Below, one piece after another: positions 37,601-47,624 of a stretch of DNA of 64,000 nt. Both the position numbers and the translations under genes were made by a program. Below the pieces are notes generated by a model. That model had not been told where the DNA came from and did no database searches. It saw only the letters and a list, made by a program, of their open reading frames with translations. Within the stretch, counting starts at the first letter, position 1. Every line of letters begins with the position of its first letter. Source of the stretch: Aricia agestis (taxonomy: Eukaryota > Arthropoda > Insecta > Lepidoptera > Lycaenidae); the NCBI RefSeq assembly GCF_905147365.1, contig NC_056422.1, positions 2,110,501 through 2,174,500 on the forward strand, in the 5' to 3' direction.

Positions 37601-39682
37601 ATATTATAAATGCGAAAGTATCTCTGTCTGTCTGTCTGTCTCGCTTACACGCCAAAACTACTGAACCGATTGTAATGAAATTTTGTACACAGATAGTCTA
37701 AAGCCTGAGAAAGGATATAGGCTACTTTTTAACTAGAAAAAGGGGTTGTAAGATGGTGAAAATGCGTAAATTTGTTTGAATTAAGTTAGTTCCAAAAATT
37801 CATAATAGAAGGCGCCGTGCTGTCTCCTACATCGCGCTGACGCTTGCTCAAACATCTTTCTATAAGAGGTGGTATCATCTTGCATCAAATTTTCGATTTT
37901 TTCGATTGCCACTTCTTTTTTTACGTCATTAAATAACTCAGTACGGTACTTTATCTAGATGCAGTGACGTAACCTTAATGATAAATAGTTTATGGGTAAA
38001 CTTGTGTAATTGGGGGGCTAAATATACTTTAAAATTTGGTGTAGGCTACGGGAGGAGGAATTTAAAATAAAATTCTGGATGTACGAGTAAAGTCACGGTA
38101 TATTAACGGAAGACCACAAATATGTACACTTCAGAAAAAACTAAAATAGACTGCCCCAGATTACTAGTATATATTATAGACTGCCCCAAAATCCGCCGAC
38201 AATTCTCTTTTATATCATACCACGAAAAAACAGTTGAATTTCGAGGCGTCGCTTCGCCATAGACAAAACATAACTTTGTTTCTTTTTTTTACATTTCTTA
38301 AAGGTGCAGTACGGTGGCGGTCGCGTCGCCAACAATTTGGCATAAATAAAGTTTAATTTTAAAAAAATGAAATAAGTTATGTGCACACTGCACAGCTGTT
38401 TTTGGGTGTTTTGATTTAAGGGGTACCAGGGTTTTTTTATAAAAGCTTTTGACACCAATTTTGTTGACATCGCGCGCTATAAACTGAAGTCCATGCGGAC
38501 GAAGTCACGGGCAAAAGCTAGTTTTAATATATTTATTACAAAATTGTTAAATACACAACCGGTTTCGAAAAAATCATCATTAGGTTTCGAAACCGGTCAT
38601 GTATTAAACAATTTTGTAATAAATATATTAAAATAAAATGGAATAAGTACAAGGAAAGTGTATAATTATTTAATTGAAGATGAATTTCCCCAAGAAGTGA
38701 CTGTACATTCAATATCAGATTTTGTTTAATGCTGAAAAAAATATGGTAAAACTCTCACCAATTAGAATCCATTTTGCCGTTCTTTGTGTTCCAACTGAGC
38801 TGGTGACGGTTGGCGAGGACTGCTGCTGTGAAGGTGGAGCCGTTGTTACCACCCCACCCCACCAGCATCACACCCACCTTACCCACTTTCCGACCTGTTC
38901 TTATTTGTAGCTGGGTCCGATGAGGTTTTGCCTAGGACAAAACCAAAGAAAATTAAAATGAATATTATATAAATATCATTTTCCTGAATCCTGATAGCAG
39001 CTAATGATAGTCTAAGTTACCTCTTTTTACATGTTTCTGCTTTGCATTACTTTTGTAGAGTGGTAAAATGCAATTTGATAAATGATAATCTTTTATTATT
39101 AATCCCTTGATCGTGGATTCTTGGAAATCTATTGTTTTCGTGGTCGAATTCGACCGCTTGGGAGTTGAAGCATAAGCTCAAATTTGTGTCCAATAAACAC
39201 TGGACCTAGGATATTTTAACTTTGCATTAATCACCAACATGATGGTATATTGTAATGATATTTAATAAAGTACAATAGAAAAGAAATAGAGAAGAGTCTG
39301 AAGAAGTACAACAGTAGATATTAAACAATTCACAATACATGTTAGGTTGTTTGTAAGGTTATCTAGATCTAATAAGACTGAAAGGGTTAAAAATAACACA
39401 AATGCATATTCTATGAAAGAAGAGGCTTGTATTTATTCATTTTGTGTAAATTAAAACTGCGTTGTCTGTGCATATCGATGATCTTCCACCGGTTTCCACG
39501 ATATTCGACGGATCGATACTGCAGCCGGCAAGTCGCAAAAGCACAATATAAATCGTACTCACCACTAACTCCGTATCGGTCTTCGTCACTAAGGTTTCCT
39601 CATATTCGTAGTCTGAGAGTATGTACTCGTCCGTGTACTTTACATTTGGCGATGAAACCGTCAGCTTCTTGGTAGCATCCAT
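25624..39682 (-). CDS. Inos: Inositol-3-phosphate synthase (myo-inositol-1-phosphate synthase), complete, 12 exons, 538 aa
   Basis: Exons 5'->3' on the minus strand: 39682-39563, 38931-38759, 36603-36491, 33535-33378, 32143-32010, 30249-30129, 29805-29655, 29368-29277, 28864-28756, 27968-27809, 26900-26711, 25719-25624. They sum to 1617 nt with phase kept throughout. The enzyme converts glucose-6-phosphate to inositol-3-phosphate using NAD+, the committed step of inositol synthesis. Family motifs in order: GWGGNNG nucleotide-binding loop (65-71), LWTANTER (226-233), NGSPQNT (278-284), [10 protein letters not shown] with the conserved Lys306, [10 protein letters not shown] (332-341), SNVVDDM, then [10 protein letters not shown] with Lys394. 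Length fits the usual 510-560 aa. The ATG at 39682 precedes a typical N-terminus, and the gene ends in a short Lys-rich tail. The introns hold Helitron-like, hAT-like and other repeats, but no exon is interrupted. It is divergent from sds22. Confidence 0.97.
25800..26245. repeat. GC-rich probable MITE in last Inos intron
   Basis: GCGGGCGCGGGCGCACGC on the left and GCGTGCGCCCGCGCGAG on the right are roughly inverted, and the centre is AT-rich. It is CpG-dense compared with its surroundings. Confidence 0.5.
26462..26700 (+). repeat. GCTGTTGCCCGCGGTTTCG interspersed repeat
   Basis: Starts GAGCTGTTGCCCGCGG, contains CCAAATTTCAGCCCGATCCG and GTCAGTCAGTCA, and ends in a TATATATA tail next to Inos exon 11. 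It is a common retroelement- or Helitron-type 3' fragment. Confidence 0.5.
26938..27141. mobile_element. MITE with GCCAACCCACCGCGGCGCAC ends
   Basis: Left GCGCCAACCCACCGCGGCGC, right GCGCCGCGGTGGGTTGGCGG, an inverted pair of about 20 bp. Inner GCACGTGCG sequences also face each other. Confidence 0.7.
27219..27352. mobile_element. TA-flanked MITE (GTCAAGAAAGTGAAGAA family), intact copy
   Basis: Arms CAAGAAATTAAAAAGTGGCA and TGCCACTTTAAAATTCTTCA, and inner AGTGTCATCCC / GGGATGACACT. Other copies at 46205 and 63597. Confidence 0.75.
28058..28195. mobile_element. Hairpin MITE, relative of 11815-12245
   Basis: GACTCAAACAATCGTGCGAG, then CTTCCTGCTCTAGCAA against TTGTTAGAGCAGGACGCGG, with GCATTCTC at the end. 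Confidence 0.6.
28355..28480 (-). mobile_element. 3' fragment of a SINE (same family as 50019-50283)
   Basis: It shares GCACACACTTGGGCACTATA, AAATTACTCCTGC and ACCGGTGTGG (read on minus) with the full SINE. A partial inverted second copy of the first motif makes a hairpin at 28415-28475. Confidence 0.6.
30311..30482. mobile_element. hAT-like MITE with perfect 8-bp duplication, Inos intron
   Basis: Ends CAGTGTTTCCTAACC and GGTTGGGAAACACTG, flanked by CAATAGTA at 30303-30310 and 30483-30490. Confidence 0.9.
31451..31738 (+). repeat. ACTAGCTG interspersed repeat, Inos intron
   Basis: Starts ACTAGCTGACCCGGCAAACG and ends GTGACACGAGAATTTTATGT. Internal TTAATTAAAATCGGTTGAGC is typical of the family. 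Confidence 0.65.
32439..33299. mobile_element. TIR MITE split by a Helitron-like insertion
   Basis: Left half GTTAGCCGGCCCCTAGACGA, right end TCGTCTAGGGGCCCGCTTAG, the same family as 17390-17556. The middle is the Helitron-like element 32563-33254. Confidence 0.8.
32563..33254 (+). mobile_element. Helitron-like element (TC...CTAG, A|T insertion)
   Basis: Starts TCTATACTAATGTTATAA and ends GGCAACAGCTAG, lying between A (32562) and T (33255) as Helitrons do. A 69-bp unit beginning ACAGATAGTCTAAAACC is tandemly duplicated (about 32663-32800). No Rep/helicase gene, so it is non-autonomous. Confidence 0.8.
35119..35485. mobile_element. Two short Helitron-like copies in inverted orientation
   Basis: Forward copy 35119-35340 (TCCATACTAATATTATAA...CTAG). 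A reverse copy without its 3' end runs from about 35350 to 35485 (CGGGACTTACAGTATCTCCA...TTATAATATTAG). Confidence 0.75.
35571..35735. repeat. 82-bp tandem duplication
   Basis: TCGATAGGGTCCGCATGCGG at 35571 and TCGATAGGGCCCGCATGCGG at 35653, each followed by GGGCCCGCATTCGGGGAACC. Confidence 0.85.
37548..38690. mobile_element. Large palindromic MITE split by a Helitron-like insertion
   Basis: Left arm AATTAAATAATTATACAC..CTTTCCTTGCACTTACTCC (37551-37591) continues after the insertion as TTTTAATATATTTATTACAA (38523 on). The right arm, ending GTGTATAATTATTTAATT (about 38677), is its reverse complement. The centre holds ACCGGTTTCGAAA pairs. Confidence 0.8.
37592..38521 (+). mobile_element. Helitron-like element, longer copy with its own insertion
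   Basis: Starts TCTATACTAATATTATAA and ends GCAAAAGCTAG, then T. Compared with 32563-33254 it has about 290 extra bp (near 38040-38335) flanked by AATTTGG on both sides, a probable further insertion. Confidence 0.75.
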
Positions 39683-41051
39683 TTCTTAAATTAGAATTTC
39701 AAGTTAGCTTCGGTGATTTTCCAATATTCTGGTAATCGAAAGTGCAGAGTGTTGCACTTATTTCAGCAGCTTTTAATATTTCCTCGACTGCTACAGCGTT
39801 GAATTTATTGAATAGAGCCAGTCTCACTGTGTAAACTTGAACACACTGCGCGGTGAGTGGTGACCGAATCTTGATTCTTGCAATTTGCGTGCACTTCGCG
39901 AGTAGAGCTCGATCAAAGAGCTCTATTTGAAAATGCGACGATTGGTCATTGATGAATGACGTGGTGTGATAAGCGGGCGACCAAAGAGGACCGGGCAAAT
40001 TCAGGCAAAAACGGGCAACAAATGACACATGTCATGTCAACTCGCACACAAGAAGTTTACATTGCTCGCACATCATTATCAAATATCAGCTGTCATTTGA
40101 CATCGTTTTTTTTATTTAGGGGAATCAAGAATCGGGCCATAAACAACGTCTGTCTGTCTATCTTAGGTCCATCTGTCCGTCTGTCCGTCTGTCCATCTGT
40201 TCATCTGTTCATCTGTTCATCTGTTCATCTGTTCATCTGTTCATCTGTCCATCTGTCCATATCTATCCATCTGCCGTCTGTCCGTCTGTCTGTCTGTCCG
40301 CGGTTTTAATCAGAGACTATAGGACCTACAAAGCTGTAAATTGGCATGAATGCACTTATTATATAAATAATGATGCCGACAAAATGGTACATAAAATCTT
40401 TAAAAAATATTTTTTTGTGGTACCTGGTTCCCCTTCCACATCAAGCTGCAGCCTGCAGCTGGTATGATATTTTGTTCTCGTCCACCCCATCGTATGGCGA
40501 TTGGCGGCCGGCGGGCGGGTCAACGATAAGTTTTTTTAAAAATATAATGAATATTCATAGACCATTTTCTTAGTTTAGGGATCCATATTTTGTAAAATAT
40601 GAAGTTTTAAAGTGGAAAACATCGTTACAGTCCAGTGACCCGGGACCCCCCTTTCTACCAGCTAAACGGTTGTTTCTGGAAATGTGAAAAAATTCACGGG
40701 AGTAGGAAATATGCTGAATTTAAAACGAACACTATCACGGCTAAAAAGACTTCTGAATAAGTTTTCAAGTAATAGTCGATCAACTAAAAAAAATGTATTC
40801 GGCTAAGTATAAAGGAACTTTTCGTTCAAATTCCTTTGTCCATAGCTCATAGCTGACACTTGACAGCTCCTTGTGAGTATAGTATTCGTTGCTTGACAGT
40901 CGGTAGATTTTGTTTGCCCAAATCCCAATGGAAATTGGAAAAAGCAGTTTTGAATTTTTCCTCGTATGAGTCAGAGTACCGTAAAATTAGCTTTTTAAAA
41001 ATTTTGTGTACATTACAAAGCTAAAATCCAGTTTACCAGGAGCCTACTAAC
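39683..41051. promoter_or_regulatory. Intergenic region between divergent Inos and sds22 start codons
   Basis: The two ATGs lie 1.37 kb apart on opposite strands, so both promoters should be here. No TATA box or other defined element can be assigned with confidence. The middle holds a simple repeat at 40140-40306, and nothing else is recognised. Confidence 0.4.
40140..40306. repeat. CTGT/ATCTGTTC microsatellite between Inos and sds22
   Basis: Runs of GTCTGTCC and at least five consecutive TTCATCTG units. Confidence 0.85.
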
Positions 41052-44000
41052 ATGGCAGGTAAGTTATCATTCATCTGCATCTTCTCTCGTGGATCTATCG
41101 TCTCTTCGTTCCGTTTCTGTAGAGCAATAACCACTGTTATCAATTTTAGATAATCAAGATATCCCAATGGCTGCGGACGAAACTGATGAGGCGCCAAAAG
41201 AGGAAGTTCTTTCAGACGTAGACCGAGAGAGCCCGGCACCGCCAGCTAACCCCGCAGATGAAAACACTCAGGAGCTCATTGTGGTCAATGAAAACACAGA
41301 CATCTTAGATTTGAACCACGGCAGAATTGGGAAAATTGAAAATCTCGAACCGCTGGTGAACTTAGAAAGGTATTTATGACTCATTTGGGTTCAAAGAGAA
41401 ATCAGCTTTGAGTGGGGGATTTAAGACTACAGTGCTATTTTCCCCTTAGACATTGCTATTTACTCCAATATTTCAATAGCAGTGGAATATATTTTCACAA
41501 CAATATTCTGGCGTTAACAATAAAAAATTCTACTAGTATAATTATTTACAAACCATTTTTATTGTGTTTCAGGTTATATCTCCGTTGGAATCTTATTAAG
41601 AAGATAGAAGGTCTGGACACTCTCAGTAAACTAGTGGAACTGGAACTGTATGACAACCAAATTGTGATCATGGAAAACCTGAGTGGACTCGTCAACTTAG
41701 AGTAAAATCATTGTTTCTATATCATTTTTACAAAATATCTGTACTTATGCTAGTTGAGTCTACAGATATATAAACTGTATGATAACTTTCGATACAATGC
41801 TTAGTTGCATCATTATTACAACTTAAACAACATGTCATAATATTATGCTGTAAATACTGTAGCCCATTTTGTTAATCAGCTATGGGGTAGCTATTGCGAA
41901 ATTGAATAGATCTAAATATTATTATTAACCCATCAAGCCCCATAAGCTCACCTGTGAGTGGCTGTGAGCGACTCACAAAAGAATAACAATAGATTTCCCA
42001 GAATCCACAATCGAAGGATTAAGCTTAATCTATACTAATATTATAATTGGGAAGAGTTTGTTTGTTTGTTTGTTGGTTTGAACGCGCTAATCTCAGGAAC
42101 TACTGATCCGAATTGAAAAATTCTTTCAGTGATAGTTAGCCCATTTATCGAGGAAGGCTATAGGCTATATTTTATTACGCTAAGACTTATAGGAGCGAAG
42201 AAATAGAGGAAAGTGTAGAAAAAACGGGGGAAAATTATTTGAAAGGACTTATTTGAACGCGTTAATCTCAGAAACTACTGGTCCGTTTTTAAAAGTTATT
42301 TCAGTGTTAGATAGCCTATTTATCGAGGAAGGCTATAAACTATATTTTATCGCGTTAAGACTAATAGAAGCAAAGAAATAGAGGAAAGTGTGAAAAAAAC
42401 GGGAGAAATTATTTGAAATGGCTTATTTGAACGCACTAATCTCAGGAACTACTGGTCCGATTTGAAAAATTATTTCAGTGTTAGATAGCCCATTTATCGT
42501 GTATCCAAAAATGTGCGGTTCCCAAACAATATACTTTTCTGATTTGCGCGTAAACGACTCAATCGATGTACGGGAACAACTTTACTAAAAACCAAAGTCC
42601 ACACGGACGAAGTCGCAGGCAACAGCTAGTTTATTATATTTTATGAATCATGTCTTGTATTGCACAATTATTTCTATCTAATTAATTATTTCAGAATCTT
42701 AGATCTCTCATTCAATAGAATCAGAGAGATCCAAGGTATGGAGAATCTTCTCAATTTGAAGAAAGTCTATTTGAGTTCAAATAAAATATCAGAAATAAAG
42801 AATGTGAATCATCTGCCTAAGCTGGAACTGCTTGAGTTAGGTGACAACAGAATAAGAGTGAGTAACAATTATTTTATTAAATTTTTTATAGTAGAAACAA
42901 GATTGAATTTCTGCCATCTATACAAAGTTTTACAGTAAGGAGGCCCTGGACTCTTTCTGAGAAAACAAAATTTAAAGTTTTGGTACTAAGCGCGTTTTTA
43001 AGAAACTGTCAAGACCTACTTACTGTAAGAGTCCACACGGCGTTGCACGGTTGCGTCGACGCAGCGCTGTCGTTGCGTTGTTTTATATACAAATAACCAA
43101 GGTATTCACACGGCGCGCTGCGTCGTCATAACACACAGATGACAAAAAGTTTTTTCATGTGAAAGCTATTTCACTTCACAAAATATTAATGATGTGGAAA
43201 TACAAAAACATTTAGACTGGGTTGCACCAACTAACTTTGGCTTTAACCTTAACTATAACTGGAAAAATTGACAGATGTCGTATGAGAATATGGGGTGTTT
43301 GGACGCCATATTTAACTTTAACTATAACCACGCCTCTGGTGCAACCCAACCTTAGTTTGGTTCTCTATGACATGGGCATAGGTAGTCAGAATAATCTGAA
43401 TACCTATTCAGAATAATCTGAATAACTGAATACTAAATTATTATTACAAAATAATCACAAGGTGATTACCACCTTGTGATTATTTTGTAATAATAATTTA
43501 TTTTAATTTGTAATTTTACAGGAGATAAAGGACCTAGAAGGATTAAAATCCCTAAGGGAACTGTATCTTGGGAAGAACAAAATAACCAAAATACAAAACC
43601 TTGAGGATTTAACAAATTTGGAAACTCTAGTACTGCAGAGTAACCGTCTAACTAAAATAGAAAACTTGGAGCAGCTAACAAAATTGGAGCAGCTATACAT
43701 ATCGGAAAACAACATATCGGTTATAGAAAACCTTGGGAGCCAGGTTAATGTACAGACGTTGGATCTTGCATTCAATAAAATAACAGTCATTGAGAATGTC
43801 AAACATATGGCAGAGTTGGAGGAGTTATGGGTATGTTTTTTTAACAAAATATGCTTAACTTGTGAAACAGAAATACTTAAAAACTTTATCATCCCAATTT
43901 TTGACTGAAATGTCCAAACCGTCAGTCCGACACAGACTTAGCTATAATATATATTAATATTTTTATAGCTAGGCATAATACTATACATTTTCTATACTAA

Positions 44001-44384
44001 TTATCGCGTGACCGCACACTCAGCTATAATATATATTTCTGGTAGCTACTGTAATATATATTATAGTATGGTATATTAATATATATTATAGCTAAGTCTG
44101 TGACGGGCTTAAAGATTTTTTTATACATTTTCATGTTCTACTTGGCTATAAACTTTTTTTTCATCATGTACAAATGAATATGTTGGTAAAACTCCATGCC
44201 TATTTTCCAGCTGAACAACAATCAGATATCAGATTGGTCGTCAGTGGACTACTTGACGGAGAACAAGAAACTTCAGACAGTATATTTAGAACACAACCCG
44301 CTGGCATCAGATCCGGCGTACAGGAGGAAACTGAAGTTAACTCTGCCTTCACTCAAACAAATCGACGCGACCCTGTGTAGATAA
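41052..44384 (+). CDS. sds22: sds22 / protein phosphatase 1 regulatory subunit 7, complete, 6 exons, 333 aa
   Basis: Exons: 41052-41058 (only seven coding bases: ATG GCA G), 41150-41369, 41573-41701, 42695-42857, 43522-43830, 44211-44384 (TAA). They sum to 1002 nt with consistent phase. After an acidic, Pro-containing N-terminus (to about residue 50) nearly the whole protein is 22-residue SDS22-type leucine-rich repeats, for example LDLNHGRIGKIENLEPL and LDLSFNRIREIQGMENL, about 11 in all. It ends in an LRR cap (YLEHNPLASDPAYRRKL...LPSLKQIDATLC). Family knowledge: sds22 binds the PP1 catalytic subunit and controls its assembly and targeting, including at mitosis. Length and repeat type match PPP1R7; axonemal or tubulin-linked LRR proteins are less likely because no other domain is present. 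A perfect 31-bp hairpin sits just upstream of exon 5. Confidence 0.95.
42029..42629 (+). mobile_element. Helitron-like element in sds22 intron 3
   Basis: Starts TCTATACTAATATTATAA, ends GGCAACAGCTAG, followed by T. Inside are three tandem units of TTGAACGCG..CTAATCTCAG with TTTATCGAGGAAGGCTATA. Confidence 0.75.
43213..43356. mobile_element. MITE with GGTTGCACCAAC ends, sds22 intron 4
   Basis: Left ACTGGGTTGCACCAACTAAC, right GGTGCAACCCAACCTTAG. It is the smallest of three copies (5695, 10333). Confidence 0.75.
43434..43500. repeat. Perfect 31-bp inverted repeat, 5-nt loop
   Basis: Arms 43434-43464 and 43470-43500 are exact reverse complements (TAAATTATTATTAC...CACAAGGTG), with loop ATTAC. 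It lies 21 bp upstream of sds22 exon 5. Confidence 0.95.
43921..44112. mobile_element. TIR MITE in sds22 intron 5
   Basis: CACAGACTTAGCTATAATAT on the left, ATATTATAGCTAAGTCTGTG on the right. Confidence 0.75.
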
Positions 44385-44567
44385 GAATTCATTTTATCAT
44401 TTTAGATTGTAACTGTCCATTAAATGTCTATTTATCATTAGTTTTGTTTCCATTATTTTAATTTATCATTAACTTCATCGTATACTTTAATGCATTATTT
44501 TCATTAGTTATTAAAAGTTTTCTTGTGTAAATTATAATGTATATTGTATTAGATAGATTTAATATTG

Positions 44568-44798
44568 CTTAAGCCTGTTTTCACGAATGCATATGTGGCA
44601 CATATTTAATGAGACCTCGGTCGTAAATTGAGTAGATGATGCTTTTCTATGCACATTTAAAGCCATAATTCAAAACTAAATTGACATAACTTGCCTCCGG
44701 CGAGACGGCGTTTGCTGCCTGTTTCAATTTTAAATGGATCATTTAAAATTGGAACAGGCAGGTTTTTGAGAGGATGATTGGTGAAAACAGGCATAACT
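44568..44798. mobile_element. TIR element with inner hairpin
   Basis: Ends TAAGCCTGTTTTCAC / GTGAAAACAGGCATA. Inner hairpin GCCTGTTTCAATTTTAAATG against CATTTAAAATTGGAACAGGC. Confidence 0.65.
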
Positions 44799-44825
44799 CA
44801 AATAGTTTACATAAAATCAATTTTT

Positions 44826-45000
44826 TTCCACCAGTGCTGAGCGGAGCTTTGTTGTGAGGAATTTGTTTTTGAGAACAAATAGCATAGCTGCGGTAAGCAA
44901 TGTCATGGCAAATCATGTCATTGAAGTGATTCTATTGGCTTTCAAAAACACATTCCTCACAATACAGCTCCGCTCAGCTCTGGTGGAAAGGCAGCCTAAC
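44826..45000. mobile_element. TIR element with GCTGAGCGGAGCT ends
   Basis: CCACCAGTGCTGAGCGGAGC against GCTCCGCTCAGCTCTGGTGG, with inner GTGAGGAATTTG / ACATTCCTCAC. Confidence 0.65.
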
Positions 45001-45129
45001 AGTATGTAAACCTCCATTCAATTAAATCCTTCCATTTATAACAGTATTATTAGTCAAGTATAGTAAACAAGTTACTATTTTAATTAATAAATATATACCG
45101 TTTTTGTTGATTTCTGTTACTATAGAATG

Positions 45130-45390
45130 TTCAGTGACGTAAATAGGGCGGTGCCACCGGTGCCCAGGCACAGGGCGTAGACTCTGGGGGGGCGCAAAAA
45201 TGGCCAAACCAGGCAGGAGTATTATTATGGTTTGCTCCCGATAATAGTTCCCGCTGCGCCTCTAGAGCACGATTCCAACAGTAAAATAAACCTATACATT
45301 GCTTTGGGTAATATAATATCTAAAAAAGCAAAGGCGCAGTTGTAGAAGCTCGCACAGGGCGCAAAAAAGACTGTTTACGGCACTGAGAAT
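45130..45390. mobile_element. Probable hAT-like MITE
   Basis: CAGTGACGTAAATAGGGCGG on the left and TGTTTACGGCACTG on the right. Flanks AGAATGTT and AGAATTAG are only partly alike, so the duplication is decayed. Confidence 0.5.
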
Positions 45391-46204
45391 TAGATGGATT
45401 TAAGAAATAGATGGATGATACTTCTCAAAGACTGACCAGAATGATTTTGAATAATGTTATTTACACTTTTTACTATATTCTGAATAGAGTATAAAGTGTA
45501 CAGTGTACACGTTTATGGCTTCAGTCTCGAAATCAGCGGGCAGCACGGCGGGAGCAGCGCGGCGGCGCGTTTCAATATAAGTAACAGATTTGAGATTTAT
45601 ATGGACAGGCCTCAAAAACCGTGCGGCGCGCAGCGTACCAGACAGCTTGTCGAAAAATATCTATACATTGGAATGGGCTACCCCCGCAGACCGCTGATTT
45701 CGAGAGAGAAACGTAAGTTGCAGTGAATCATCAGTACAAATGAATGTCATTTGATTCACCAATGTCGCGAAGTAGGCCTCTATAGTAGCCTCTGTAACAG
45801 TCTGATGAAACACTGCAATCATAACGCGAATAGAATATTTGATTTGAAACACATACGGCAGATGACAGATCTGCATTTTCAGGTAGTCCCCGATTCCTCT
45901 ACCAGTCTTCACGTGACAGAAGATGAACCTAATAAACTGAAAACATGCATTATGTGTAAAGTGAACTTTAGCTTTTAAACTGTTTTTCATCCTGTTTATT
46001 TGTGATAATTATATGATAATATACAAGTAAAAGGTTATTTTCATTGATTAACTTTTATTTCCATGCTATTTAATACCGTAAACTACTGGGTACTGCACAG
46101 AAAAATAACTTATGTTGAATAATTAATATTAAAACAACTTACTTTAACCATCTAGTGTAAGTACAATTCTTCCAACTGCTGCTGATTACTTTCATCTTAA
46201 CAGC

Positions 46205-46512
46205 ATGCCATCGAGTCCGTCAAGAAAGTGAAGAAGTCAAAAAGTGGCAAAATCGTAGTGTCATCCCTTTTTTCTAAGTCCGTTCCCACACAGTAAGGTA
46301 ATTAAGTGGGAAGCTGCTCGTATATCCCATATATGTATAGGTAACCGACATCCCTTTAATAAAGTACTCTGTGATCCCTTTTTTCTGGAGCAAAGGACTT
46401 GTTTCCAGCTCCCAATAAATTAAAAAAAATCCTTTTTTCTTAGATTTATTAGAATGGGATGACACTACGATGTTGCCACTTTTTAATTTCTTCACTTTCT
46501 TGACAGACTATA
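46205..46512. mobile_element. GTCAAGAAAGTGAAGAA-family MITE with internal insertion
   Basis: Same arms as at 27219 (GTCCGTCAAGAAAGTGAAG...CTTTCTTGACAGAC). About 160 extra bp separate two copies of CCCTTTTTTCT. Confidence 0.7.
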
Positions 46513-47142
46513 GAGTCTGGCCAACGAAAGCTGAACCAAGCGAACCGCGGCAAATTTAAAAATTATTTATATGGTATCACATAATGTAGTAGGAAAAAAA
46601 GATTTAGATCGTTTTCTGCTGATGCTAGATATTGTATTACTCCAATGTGCAAAAAATTATGCACCTACAAAAGAAAAGTCTAACATATAGCCTATACTGA
46701 CTTAGAAAATATATTGCTAACTAAGCCTGAAACTAAGCCTAGTAGAAATGTTGAATTGAAACCGGTAGTGTTTTTAGCTAAAATTTGTAATAATAATATA
46801 GTGGAAAAAGTGCACGTAAAATAATTGTGTTTTATTTGTGTTTTTATGTCTAATCGGTATTAACGAGAGAATAGAATATTCGATGGGTAATTAGGTCACA
46901 ATGGTATGGTGGAAACTTCCTGTTTCTCATCCGAATCTTCGTGAAGATTTTCAATAAAAATACCATTTATTAAAATAAATAACATGTCTAGTATGAAAAA
47001 TTAAAAGATCACAAGAGTATAAAATAATAATTATGACCAAGTATCAAGATCATGAAATCGTGCAACCGCAAACCATAGACTGGCAGAATAGTGTTGCCAG
47101 TCAAAATAAATGCTTGGTTCAGCTTTCGTTGGCCAGACTCTA
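46511..47142. mobile_element. TA-flanked MITE (GAGTCTGGCCAACG ends)
   Basis: GAGTCTGGCCAACGAAAGCT on the left, AGCTTTCGTTGGCCAGACTC on the right, with TA on each side (46511-46512, 47141-47142). It directly abuts the preceding MITE. The TA duplication suggests a Tc1/mariner-like source (inference). Confidence 0.8.
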
Positions 47143-47624
47143 TTTGGGTTAAAGATCAAAACGAAAGAATAAGCATATTATACTTTGCTCTGTCTACGAT
47201 TAAAACAGAATTGACAAAAGTGCCAATTTGTTTCATCTATCATTAGCCATTAGGTGACCCATTAGCTCGTTTACACCTTACATTGTCTATGGTCCAATAT
47301 AAGATGAATGCCAGATGCCTTTGCCTCCTCTGTTTGCTTTTTATTTAAAAAAATAAAAAGGAATAGACAAACCAGAAATGACAATTAAACTTTTAAATTT
47401 GACATTCGTTTGTCAATGTTCGATGACAATTGACAGTGGTGAATTTTTTCAATTTATTTCACGACAATCCCAAAAACGCATTTCACGGCCTCACAAACAA
47501 TTACTTCATCAATTATTATTTTGTTTATGTTCAAAAGCAATAATTAGGTGCTACAATCGAACTCAGCAATAACACTGTGCCAAAAACTGAACGTTCAATC
47601 CGTCCGTCGTGTTCGCTCTTTGTA

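Larger units (their letters stand above)
44385..47624. other. Intergenic region sds22-NAF1, largely MITEs
   Basis: No gene is recognised. Most of the interval is TIR elements listed separately (44568-44798, 44826-45000, 45130-45390, 46205-46512, 46511-47142). An ATTAAA near 44419 could be the sds22 poly(A) signal. The NAF1 promoter must lie in the last few hundred bases. Confidence 0.5.

Noticed and set aside
39956..40309. 117-codon ORF near the Inos/sds22 promoters
   Set aside because: Mostly the CTGT/ATCTGTTC microsatellite (repeated SVHLFICS).
47577..47624. Upstream start for NAF1 at 47577
   Set aside because: It would use GTG, not a normal eukaryotic start; ATG 47625 fits the family.
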